A stretch of DNA of 64,000 nucleotides, from the NCBI RefSeq assembly GCF_910592395.1, contig NC_088308.1:20041501-20105500 (forward strand). The letters run 5' to 3'. The notes below the pieces were generated by a model. The model searched no databases and had not been told where the DNA came from. It saw only the letters and a program-made list of their open reading frames with translations. The number at the start of each line of letters is the position of its first letter. Position 1 is the first letter of the stretch. The stretch comes from Lineus longissimus (taxonomy: Eukaryota > Nemertea > Pilidiophora > Heteronemertea > Lineidae). Made by a program: the position numbers and the translations under genes. Positions 38,773 through 50,559 of the stretch are shown piece after piece.

Positions 38773-41700
38773 TCACTTGGGACATGAAAAAGTTTTCACC
38801 TTCATTACTTGAGTATCGAAATAGAAACTATAGTATGGACAGTTCCCTTCATCTTCTGTGTTCATGGAAGAGTCTCAGTTTGACTTTTGGTGAAAAAACT
38901 CTATTACATGCATAGGTTTATATATCCTCAGCTAGACATAATTCTTGTCAATACGCCTCTGATAACTTAGAATCTACAGCACAGTCAGCAGTTTGTGTGC
39001 ATGCGCATTAATAAATACAATGTACCTGAGGTATAAAGTTATTGCGTAACCGGATACAAAATCAGAAAATTTAGTGTAAACTTCTGTCGTCTGTTGAGCG
39101 CAGCACTGTAGATTCAAAGTCCTCAAAAGAGTTGTGAATTACATATATATCATGCCTGTACCATTTCATCTACTAGTCCTAAATTTTGACACCTGTTGTT
39201 ACTAGTATTCATGCAGTTTCTGTTGATAAGATGCAAAAACCTCAGTGGTCAAGATGTGCATGTAGCATCCTCTTAAAGGAAACCTATAGCGAAATGCTTA
39301 TAAAAATGGGGAGGTTCCCCGATGCTTTTTCTTGAACACTGTTCAAAATTACCAGAGGTTTACGATAAGATTAATCTGGAGTTAAGAAATCCCATATCAT
39401 ATACAACATGATCAAACATTGGACACAACAGATTGCCTGTCGGACAAATGTGATATGGGATGTACCAAAATGAATATAGAAAATCGATTATCCATTTGTC
39501 CGTTCATGTCAGTATGTGGTTTCTGGGATAAAGTATGCACCCTATTCCGTGAAACTTCTTTGGGGAGGGTTTTATTTTATTTTAAGTCAGTGGACTTTGA
39601 CTGAACAAATATGGAGGACTGTCGTGATTTCAATGTGCTACCGGTATATTTATCGATTTGTAAAATTTTTTATTAGCAATGGATGGGATTTGACCTTGAC
39701 ACCGTCAGAGGTATTGATTTAGCCTGAACACTGGTATTGGATGCGAGCTTTTCCACTGCATTACGACTACGAGCGATCGATAGCTAAGTCTGCCTTTACT
39801 ACATTTAAACTTGTGATGATTCATGTAGCAACTTACATGTACCAATTGTTTAGTTTTATGTCACTTGAACAGACCCAAAATGAGTGTTAACTGTGTCTAA
39901 CACCAAACTAAAATGTTGCGGCTTCATCCTGGTCCCATGCATCACTGCCTAAGCAACAACCGGATGGGCAGTAGCTTCAATTCCTCTCAAAATCTATGTG
40001 AGGTACTCCCAGTCCCAAGTTATAGAAGACAGGGTCTGTCTCAAGATATGGAATTCAAAGTGAAACTGTATGCGTGTTAATATTCTACAGTTGATGTGCT
40101 ATATTTACTTATAAAGGGTTCAGCTGCCAATGGGTTAATGCAGCCAATGTCTGTATTTGTTGGCTTGAATACATGTAACTATAGTTTTCTCCTAGGAATT
40201 CTATAATTCATGAAGTCAGCCAGGATCTGAGACTCGGTAATGCTTGGCGAAATTATGCATCCCGATTGCTATTGTAAATTCTGTCTGTGATTCTCCTGCA
40301 TATTCAAGTGGGCTACAGTAGTTTTGATTATTGTTCATTCTGGTACACCGGTACTGTAGCTTTCTTGGTGTTTGTAGCCAAATCAATAGTTCATATCAGC
40401 CCAAGATGTATAATTCACTTGTGTACATGTCTTGCTGATAATACATTTTCTGACTCGCAAGCGAAACAGTTTCGAAACATGGCCATCGGCAAATCAACAG
40501 AACTGCGAGGGAGTGTCATGTATCATATGGTATAGAACTCCAGCTGCATTGTAGCCAGTGGGTTTGATTAAGAAAACAGATATGCCAGGGGATTTGGGAT
40601 TGCCCTGTGTCATTCTGAATTGCATATGTAACCTTTAGGCTGGGTGACAGATCCAATTGTCAAACCCAGGAGAATATTCACTCCTTTACTCTCCTCTATC
40701 AATATTTATGTTGATTGTGTATTACTGTCTAATAATTCATCAGATATGGTCAGGTCAGGATTTATGGAGTGTCCTGCAAACAAGATGTTTTATTGCAGAT
40801 TGATAATCACTAATATGAGTGACAAAGAAATGAGCCTGTCTGCAATTAAACCCCTACAGTCATCATTGCCTTTGATATTTTGGCCGCAAAAATCAATCGC
40901 AGTCATGTGTGATAATTATTACAGATTGCCGCAACAGAAATCTTGTTCACTGGATGCTTTAGTACTGGACTTGAAAAATCTTTCATGATTGATCGATTTC
41001 TCAAGTCTCAAAATTTAATGGCATTTAGGGTTTGAACTTGCTATGCCTGGTGTTATCACTTTAATTGTGTGTGTTTTCTGTCCGTGTAGTAAAGTTTAGA
41101 TATTTTGATCTTTCTTGATTTCAGTGTTATTTTGATAAACTTTATTATTCTGTGATACCTCATGAGACATATCGATTCCCATTCCAATCTAGACATTGCA
41201 TGCCAGTCTTGCTGCTGCTATACAAACGATAAACCCTTTTTCACGCACATAAGATTTCCAGTACATGTTTAAAAGGCCTACGCTGTTTGTTAAAAATTTT
41301 GAATTTGTAATTGAATTTAAAAATGTCCAATTGCGAAAATACATGCTAAATAAAAAAGTCAACATTGCCGTTGTGTAGACTGATATACAAATACTATGAA
41401 TACCAAGTTTAAACAAATTTGTATTCATAATAACTGCACCACGGCATTGTGTATTAGTGGATTTCTATTTAACACAAGTGATTACGAACGGCGTACCCCT
41501 TTAAAGGGAATCCAAATCTAAACATTTTTAAACAAAAAATATCATTTTCTTTAAAAGATTTAACACCCGACTCAGTTCAGTCGGTCAAGTCATCTGTAAT
41601 CAACGAACTTTAAAGATAGAAAATGATAGGACCAGTAGAGTGCATACTGAGTACTATTGTACTATATTAAATCATGGTACTTGACTGCTATAACATTCCT

Positions 41701-43985
41701 TTTTCTCAAGCAAAATCACTAACTTCTCTTCAAAATTTGTTAGAAATACATTTATGGATCACAGGTAGTTAAACTTTTTCGAGATCTCAACTTTGTAAAT
41801 AATATTTTAATTTGCTTAATTGATAATGATTATTTGGATCACTTTATGTGCTGTCTTAAGCGTATGCTGTCGTACTTGTAGGACACCTACGTCTGAGGTT
41901 AGGATTTGCCAAATCATACTCACTGTAAAGTCAAAATAATTTAAAGTGTTATTCCTTTGTGAATTTTTATGTTCATTTATTTCATAGTCACAACAATCAT
42001 AATTAATATCCATCAATTATTAGTGCTTTGTTGATGTTACAGAATTTGTAGGATTTTCTTTATACATGTTTATGTATGGTGGCTATTTTTCATTTGGGAA
42101 TGGTGAGAGTTGATGCATTGGCTCTATGAACAAGTTATAATTACATATTCCAAAACACCTTGGTACCAATTCCTTAAAATACTCGAGTGTGTAACTTATA
42201 CATATTGTAAGAACATGCACTAAATTACGGTGCACTGCCCGCCCCCACTGAAGGTCAACACTAAGGAATATACACCACAATGAGACAATTTCCTGCCACC
42301 TGACACTGATAATCTGGTGATGGCATGTTGCAATAATTGAGGGTGTGACAGTTGCCATGGCAACGACAAGAACTTGTCTGATATGTATTTTTTCATAACA
42401 ACAAATTCCACCTGTTTAGTGGTGGTCGTGTTGTGAAAGGAGATCTCACGATGTTTAGGTATCGGGAGGTGACCATCAGTTACGTCACACCGGGTTTTTA
42501 TGTCGGTCCTGGCTGCAAAAGGTTTCTTATGTCTCCAGTCCACAAATGACTGGTTATGTAATACACTGTGTATTATTCAAGCATTCTCTTCTAGCTACCT
42601 GGGGATGAAAAACTTCGAAGTATGTGATGTAACTGATGGTGACCTGTTCAGGTGACCAGAACAATATAATTATTATTGCAAAAATTATATCTATTCTGAT
42701 GTGCTTGTCATTCAAATCTGTGTATGGTCCAAAACGTATGTATTATTTGTGCTGTGTGGAGAAACGGTCAAAACAAGAATGAGATCAAAGCTCAAACATG
42801 TTGCATGACTTTGCATTCCCTTAGCTTTGGCACAGCACTCCTAGCTGTGAGATGATGAAGATGGATTTTGTCCTGAAATGTTATTGTGTCACTGTAAAAC
42901 TATAACATATATCATATTGACTAAGAGTGAAGAAAGTAAAATAAAAGAAACTTTGTTTTTGATTCTTCTATTGTTAACATGAATGTAAAAACCCTGAAAA
43001 TAAATTGCTCATACACATAACATCATGTAATCTTCCCCAAGTTGTCAATTAGCGTTCGTTTTTGATTACTTAGACTGTTGACAATATTGTTCTATCATAA
43101 AACTAAAACATGTGAGATGTATTTGTAAACCCTGTTTGCACCACGGATAATGTACGATTTTTTCAGTTCGCTCAAAGACATGGATGCCTGTTTCCTTGTG
43201 GGGGTAAGAGGACGAGCCCCCTGGGCATTTCCCCCTTAAATTTAGCACAGAACGTCTCCCCCATGAAAACCTCCCCAAGGCCATATCCCCCTAGACAACT
43301 ACCCCTGGACATCTGATCTTCGGGGAGAGCTGTGCGAGGGCCATCCAAGCATCCAGGAGCAGATGTCCTAGGGGGAAGATTCCAGGGGTTGAACATCCAG
43401 GGGGCACATGTCCTTGAGCAAATGGGGTTCTAAGGGGGGGAGGAATGATGTCCGAGAACCCTTTGTGGGGAACTGATAGTGATTAGTGTAAACTGGGAAA
43501 GACTTTATAAGTGAGACTAATTTACCCATTCTGTATAAATGCATCCACCATTAGAATATCAAAATTAGACAGATCGTGATAAGAATAGGATTCTAACTGA
43601 ACAATAATCTTGATGTTGAAACACAGGCACAGCCAGTTTACAGTATACCATATTTAACTGGGTAATGGTTGATCATTTTGCTCATTTCGCATTTTGCATA
43701 GGCTGAATTCCATGTTTGCTGCTTTTAAATGTATCAGAGTTGAAATTTTAGCTAGTTAATGTTCGTGTTTGCCTCCCAAATCACGAAAAAAAATCAAAGA
43801 TTTGCAAGAATCACTTGGTTTGCAGTATTGTTCTTAAAAGTCAGACATATAAAATACTGGATGTACAGACGTTTTACATGTAGATGTACAGATGTAAGGT
43901 TCACATCAGTGTCGGTCATGTGTGTGATTGTAATATACTAGTACCTAGTAACAAATTTCAAATGTATTGCATAATATTTAAAAAC
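38773..43985 (+). other. Probable long 3' UTR of ELOVL6-like and non-coding DNA
   Basis: AT-rich with no convincing exons on either strand. Candidate plus-strand AATAAA signals lie at 39010-39015 and 42999-43004. A C-rich then G-rich stretch at 43195-43440 forms an imperfect palindrome around 43345. Confidence 0.5.
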
Positions 43986-44157
43986 CTAGGGCCAAATTCA
44001 TAAAGGGCGTTTAAGGGTTAGACGTGGGTAACTTCTCTCTAATCAGTTTCAGGGCCTATTGATATTCTGTGAAGATTTACATGACGGACCTGAACCTGTC
44101 TATTCAGTAGTTAAACGCTGTTTTGCGCTAAACGCCCTTTATGAATTTGGCCCCTAG
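43986..44157. mobile_element. Foldback MITE with GGGCCAAATTCATAAAGGGC termini
   Basis: The left end GGGCCAAATTCATAAAGGGC + GTTTAA is repeated inverted at the right (AAACGCCCTTTATGAATTTG + GCCCC). About 170 bp, non-coding. CTAG-like bases flank both ends. Confidence 0.8.
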
Positions 44158-44867
44158 TGTCTAAAAGTGTAGCCTTAAATCCACTGCATGATTAGCCATG
44201 CGGTCGGACGATCTTACTGCATGATTATGATAAACTTTGATATACTTCTGTTCTCATCGATAAGATTTGTCCACAACACAAGATTTGTTGAATGAGTTTA
44301 AAAGTATGATAACAAACTTTGTTGGTCAAACTAAACTTATTTGGGCAAAGTGAACTGGATTTTCAATGTTGTTTGGTGGAAATTGAGGCTTGTGCTTTGA
44401 ATGTGATGCATGTGAGATGTTGTGCATTGTACCAATGTTATAATGTACACAATTTTGTATAAAAAAACTCAATACATTGCAATTACATGTAGTATGATCT
44501 AAGAGCTTTGTTTCCAGAAGTATCCCATAAAATTTCGGGCATGTCATTTTCATTCCTCCATTCTTGGACATGGTCATGAATGGCTGAATAAAACTTTCTC
44601 TGTCACCATAAATTAGTCAGATTTAAGCAAGAATTAGTATAAAGGCTTTATTGATTCTTGATCTAGGTGTCTGCAATCTGGAATGTATTTGACAATGAAT
44701 CAATTTTTTGATATTATTTCCTGAGAATCTGGTATCAATCTATTGCACTACATTTTAAAGAAATATGTCTTACTGTATATGTATCAGAAGATTTGAATAT
44801 TACTGCTTTTTGATGATGTTATGAATCACCTCTACACTGTACCAATAGTTTCATTTGATGTACATTA

Positions 44868-45026
44868 GAAACTCTCTATTAAGGACACCCTTGAAACTGA
44901 CAAATGCTGTCCGTGATAGAGATGTGTCCTGATTAAAGAGGTCAAATTTAATGGAAACAACCAATTTGGGACCCAAATTAGTGTCCTTTATAGAGAGGTG
45001 TCCGCAAGGGAAGGTTCCACTCTAGT
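44868..45026. mobile_element. MITE copy 2, GAGGACACC family
   Basis: It runs from ACTCTCTATTAAGGACACCC to TTTATAGAGAGGTGTCC with an internal GATAGAGATGTGTCCTG. It is shorter than the copy at 26951. Confidence 0.7.
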
Positions 45027-45207
45027 TAGTGCACCACTGTCCAGAGCTATAGTACTTGGTTAAACAATCAATTGCTGTATCGAATTAGGTAATTGTACAA
45101 TTGTGGTAATGTGTCTCTGTTAGATGATGTTTAATCGCATTCTCTGAACTATCATACTGCTATTAAATGGAATTATCCTGAACTAATGTAAGGTGTAGGC
45201 ATTTGTT

Positions 45208-45213
45208 AATAAA
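45208..45213 (+). terminator. Distal candidate poly(A) signal of ELOVL6-like
   Basis: AATAAA on the plus strand, the last before the character of the sequence changes. Use of this site would mean a 6.4-kb 3' UTR. Confidence 0.3.
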
Positions 45214-47690
45214 AAGTCAAGTAAAATATGATAGCGTAAAAGACTTATTTAATGGTTTGGCCTAACAAGCTTTGGCTATGACTAAGCAAGTTTTGGAGAG
45301 CAAGGCTTCTTGAGTGACCTTTCATTGCAACGAGTAGTAAAAAAACTCTACTTATGGACTTGTTTCTGGAAAAGCTCAAAACTGGATATTATACACCACC
45401 CATTAATTGACCGCAGGTACACACCCGGATATCAGCGAGTTGCAGACGAACATACGGTCATGGACACCTAAACTCCTGAGGCAGCCCATTTGCCACCCTA
45501 CTCCTAGTCATACTTCACAGTATCCGGAGTATGGACCCTTGATCTGATCAGTTCACCACGCCTCTCAGGTTTAAGTGGGCATTCCCTTCGTTTTAAAGAG
45601 AGGTTCTAATTTTGCTTTAATTTCAAGTTCTTGCCTAAATGGTGGTAACTTGAGATCGTCAGGCTATATTGAGTTTTTTTTCGTGTGCCAAAAGTTTATC
45701 GGGCCTACTGGTCAATATCTAGGACAGTATTAAAATAGGCCAAAATGTACTGTCTGCGATATTGGCCTATTGATTCTTGGGACACGAACTACCTGATAGT
45801 CTGACCAAGCGTATCGGGCCTATGGCTCAATCACTTTGTTGACCCGATTATATCATTATAAAGTACATATTTGTCTATGATATAAAAATATGGCGTGATC
45901 GGGTGCGAGTACGGTTGCACTAGTATTATGTAACAAACAAAAATGTCACTCTGAAGTTCCAACAGTAAGAAGCGTTTTTAGGTGTTCCCCATATTTCAGT
46001 GTTTCCATAAAACTTATTGTGAGAGAGAAAGAGAGAGAGAGAGACTACGACTTTTCAACATTATAGGCGTTTATTTAAAGAAAGACTCTTATAAGCACAG
46101 AGGAATGCGTACTTACTTCAAATGTTATCTCCAGTTTAACACCGATACCGAAATAATATAAAAATCGACCTGTCTCGCTAATCGGGCATAATACTTGTGG
46201 ATCGATCGAGTATTGACTTTGGCAAGCGTCCATGATCGCGATCTCCTGAATGTTTGGCATGTCATCAATCCCAGACGCGTGTACCGCAGGGCGGTTCCCC
46301 TGTCCTGAAGAGAAGTTTTTGGGTTATGAAAGTTACCCACTGATCGGGTTGGCGTGCGCTTGCGGGGCTTAATTATCAATACCCGCAAGACCATCTTCCA
46401 TATTTTCATAAGTGACTATTGGGGTTACTGGCCGGTCTCTCTGTTTGAGAAAAACCTAACATTTTAGCGATGACAGTGCATGGTCAATGGACAGTGGTCA
46501 AGGCAATACCCAACTATCGATTGGCCTAGCTGCAGGACCGTTTCCCAAGTCATCAAGTTGATCGATCACCTCGTCTGGCGACATTTAATTGTCCTTGAGA
46601 TATTGTGGTCCCGGGATATCGGTGCTTCATTTTCAGTTGATCAATTGAAAACCTGGAACCCAGCCTATGTCGCCACACCCCAATCAAAACTTTCAAGTGT
46701 TGATAATTGCTTTTTAGTCTGAATATTTGAACTTTCAACGAAACATGTTTGGACTTCACCCCTTTCGTGTGACCACGGTTTTAAGTTTGGCATCCAAAGG
46801 TCAAGTCCATCGTACGAAAGCTACCGACATTCCTATTGAGTTTTGGCCACCATCCGATGATGAAAAATCTCAATATTCAGGACTGGGAGACGTTTTTGTG
46901 GCAACAATCAATAATAGAATGACGGGATAACACGTGCGGGTTGTGATAATGTCGTTTATTTCATGGTTCAGACTATTATCTTGACGGACATATCGCGAGA
47001 AATCTTTCAGGTATATAATATGCCATACATTCTGTCGATCGAATAGTAGAAGCCATGTGTAACATGTGTGATTGTCCCCCATATTTCAGTGTTCACCCAC
47101 AAAAGGCAGCTGAAGAGAGACCATGGCTTTTCATATAGGGGGAAACGCACAAAAACGAGTCAATATTTTTTTCAGCGTTCCCAAACACGAAACTCCCAGA
47201 AACGCCGTTAATGAGTCCGGTGTGGAAGACACACAATGTCTGTAGCTTTCAAACAGACTAAAAGTTCCCCGACAATTAAAAAAGATGTCTCATCGTCTTG
47301 TCGATATGGTCTAGTGTCGAGTGCACCAAGGCAAATATCAATATAATCTTCTGAACAAAAATCTACCTGAATCGATTCTGTTTGCAGAGCATGACAAGAT
47401 TGATAAGAGCACATCCTATGGAAATCGACTCTGGGACCTCGTAAGCGGGGAATGATGGATGATGATATTTCAGCGCGTATCCCTGGCCTAGTAACATGAA
47501 GGATTTAATGGGGAAAAATAAATTATTCGAAATATTGTAAGTAATGATTGCTTAATATTATGGCAATTAACCTCTTTTGCTACGGAGCAGTCTGGGTTAG
47601 TTTTGGGTTCGAACTGAGGTCTCTAGGCTAATGAATGATTATTGCCAGACCAATCCGCTTTGACATGAGAGCTCGTTTCGTGGACAGTCC
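45214..47690. other. Intergenic DNA
   Basis: No gene seen. It contains a GA microsatellite at about 46021-46044. A diverged pair of similar segments (45985-46070 and 47075-47145) share CCCCATATTTCAGTGTT and a GAGAGAC...CTTTTCA tail. Confidence 0.5.
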
Positions 47691-47694
47691 ACAC

Positions 47695-48690
47695 CGCACT
47701 TTCCGTACACCCAAGGTACCGCCTTCTGTGAGGCATTTCATTTCCTTCGACACACCTTGATCCTTTCTCAGGTCTTCCGTCACAACCTGTTTAAGGAAGC
47801 GTGGAACATTTTCCTTCCTCTACACAAGGTCTTCCGTCACAACCTGTTCATCGAAAGTGTGGGCCAGTTTCCTTTCTCTTCACATGTCTTTAGTCACAGC
47901 CAGTCTTTGCAAAGTGCCGGTGTAAAAGTAAAAAGTGTCCCCCCTGGAAAAAGTGTCCGGCCCTATTGTATTCTGCAATATGGTTCTATAGAGACCCTGA
48001 CCGTCAATAGCTCAGAGATTGAAGCGCATAATAGAATCCTTTGTTCCCAGACATTTTAACCTAGGACATTTTAAACTTCTACACCGGAAACACACAAAGT
48101 CTTCCGTCACAACCAGTTTTATGATAATGTGGGACAGTTTCCTTTCTCTACACGTGGCCTTCCGTCACAACCAGTTTAGGAAAGTGTGGGCCAGTGGGGA
48201 CGGTGTAAAGGTTTGAAATATCCTAGGATAGAATGTCCAGGGAACAAAGGGTTTATTTATTGACACGGCATGGCCTATAGAATCATATACTATAATCTGT
48301 GGACTGGACACTTTTTCCAGATCGACATTTTCTACTTCTGGAACGGTCGCTTTTTCACACTCTTCCGTCACACCAAGTTCCAGGACAGTCTTCCCTACCT
48401 CATCACAACCATTACTCTCCAGGTTTTTCTATCTCGACCCGGTAGCCCACCCTGGGCTTTCAATCATGAGTGGTCCTTGCAGAGTGGGGGCGGTTGCACA
48501 TCTTTCCTAGCCCGTCCGGTCACAGTCAGTTAAAGGATACCGGCTAAAGTTTGCTTCCGTAACAACCAGTTCTAGGATAATGAGGACAGGCGCTTTCTCT
48601 ACCACAATCCGTTCGTTACAACCAATCAGGGCAAATTACGATAGCTCCCCACTCTATCTTTCCGTCACAAACAGTCCTGGGGTCTTTATG
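47695..48690. repeat. Degenerate minisatellite, ~57-bp unit, core CTTCCGTCACAACC(A/T)G
   Basis: Units such as CTTCCGTCACAACCTGTTTA...GTGGGACAGTTTCCTTTCTC + TACAC recur near 47772, 47828, 48097, 48155, 48550 and 48655, with interrupted or diverged units between. No coding evidence. Confidence 0.8.
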
Positions 48691-49379
48691 GAGACTGTAT
48701 CGATTTTCTACTCTTTTGAAACAACGATTCAAGGGGATTGGGGGTAGTGATTGAAATAATAGAAATGGCAGTAAATTAACGTAAAGAAAGACTTTCATTT
48801 GCTGCAGTTTGGTGCGACGCAGTAAACCATTTTTGCTTTAGAACATGTAAAATAATTGGTTTTACATGGTAGGAACGGCGTGAACGCAACCAGAAAGTAG
48901 AATCAGCTGTCAGATGAATGAAAACAAAACTGGTCTCCTGTCTTGCGCAGGCATCTACAGCATGGCGTTTGTGTATGCAGGCAGTGGGATCAGTCTAACA
49001 ACGACAGCACTAGTGACGTCACTCCTCATTTGGAATTCCCCAAAACCGCGAGAGTTTCCGAACGAAATACGAACTTTGCCGAAGCAAATTCACGCTGAGA
49101 CAGGGCGGTTTATTTGAATTTCTTTATTCCATGCGATATTTATGCAAATAAATTTACTACATTTGACATCTAAAGGTAACAAAAGGTTATCCTGATGTAC
49201 TTTGATTAAGATTAGGCCTAACTTTGGCATTTAACCTTTAATAGGAGTGTACGATTTGAGCAGCAGAAGGTGATATTCTTTTCGCTCCTCTTCTAGGGGA
49301 CAAAGAATGGTACTTGTCTCTAAGATTGATAGGCAGCATGTCAATTACAATGAGCCTGCAAGTAGGTAGACTAATTGTC

Positions 49380-50185
49380 AGAGCCAGTTCCGAGTGACAT
49401 AGTCGCAATCTGTTCGGCCAAGACAGGGATACTAGTGTGAAACCTGGTTCGATTGCATGTCAGAACTTGATCGAGTACCCTGAGGAAACCGGGGTTAGTT
49501 TTCGCTCCTCCATCCATCACACAGTTTTGGTAGTGAGTGTTGTGAGCTCCTGATTACACCAGGATTCTAGGAACATGTCACACCCTGTTCTACAGAGACA
49601 ACTTAGCTGGCAGACAAGTTTTTGGCAACTAGTTCTAAAAGAGGTGCACGTCACAACATGTTCTCCAAAGACAATGATACTTTGTCAGCTGGTCACAATC
49701 TGATCTACAAAGACAAAAACTGTGCACTTCTACAGAGACAGGGGGTGATATGAATAAAGACTTGTTAATGTTTTACTTTATGTACAGAAAGGTCAAGTGT
49801 TTTGGTACATGAAATTTTTAGTAAAAGCATTTGCTAGTCTTCATATCACCCATCAAAACTTTGGCAAGTGATCAAATGCATGTCACAACCTGCTTCACAA
49901 AGACAAGGGTGTTTTGGGAACTGGTTCCAAGGACCCACAACATGTCTCCTATAAGGACAACAGGGTCCAAGCAACAAGGCTCCCAACAACCAGTTTCCAA
50001 TGACTTGAACCAACCTGTCATACGAAGACAATGTCACCAGATTCAGCGGCATGCTTGTTTCCAGGCAAGAGTGCATTTTTCGTTTGGCTGGTTCCAAGAG
50101 ACATGGTTGGAATCCCAGCAACAAAACTAACAGGGATAGCATGACTGAGAGCATGTCACAACCTGTTACACAGAGACAGTGATTG
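49380..50185. repeat. Degenerate repeat array, core TGTCACAACCTGTT..ACAGAGACAA
   Basis: Related units occur near 49572, 49648, 49691, 49877 and 50155, of irregular spacing. Palindromic MITE copy B is inserted in the middle. Confidence 0.7.
49743..49852. mobile_element. Palindromic MITE copy B
   Basis: It starts GGGTGATATGAATAAAGACT and ends GCTAGTCTTCATATCACCC, with a spacer similar to copy A (TACAGAAAGGTCAAGTGT versus TACAGGAAGGCCTAGTGT). The arms are less perfect than in copy A. Confidence 0.8.
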
Positions 50186-50391
50186 TTCCAAAGGACAGCA
50201 ATAAATTCCATCTGGTTCCTATTCCCATGGTCAGTGAAACACTCGGCCAGTGGCCAAAATTGTTCATGGTCATAAGAATAGGAAAGGAAAGCTCAGCCAA
50301 CATATCTTTGCTTCGTCACACAAGTGAAGACTGGACCAAAACAAACAGAGAGATGAAGAACTGAATTAACAAATTTGAATGTTTATTTCTT

Positions 50392-50397
50392 TTCTGA
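50392..50397 (-). terminator. Candidate poly(A) signal of the MTR kinase gene
   Basis: AATAAA on the minus strand, about 165 bases beyond the stop. Confidence 0.5.
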
Positions 50398-50559
50398 ATA
50401 TTTATCCATTAACATATAATGGTATAAATAATCCTTACAATCATAATAAATATATAAAGCTTTATTTGCACAAATATAATAAAATATATCCTTTATCAAA
50501 GCCAATTTAGGTCAAGCCGGAGAGTATAGAAAATAACTATGCAAAAACTTGGCTTCACT

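Noticed and set aside
40644..40988. A 114-codon plus-strand frame downstream of ELOVL6
   Set aside because: No recognisable domain and AT-driven composition; it lies in the probable 3' UTR.
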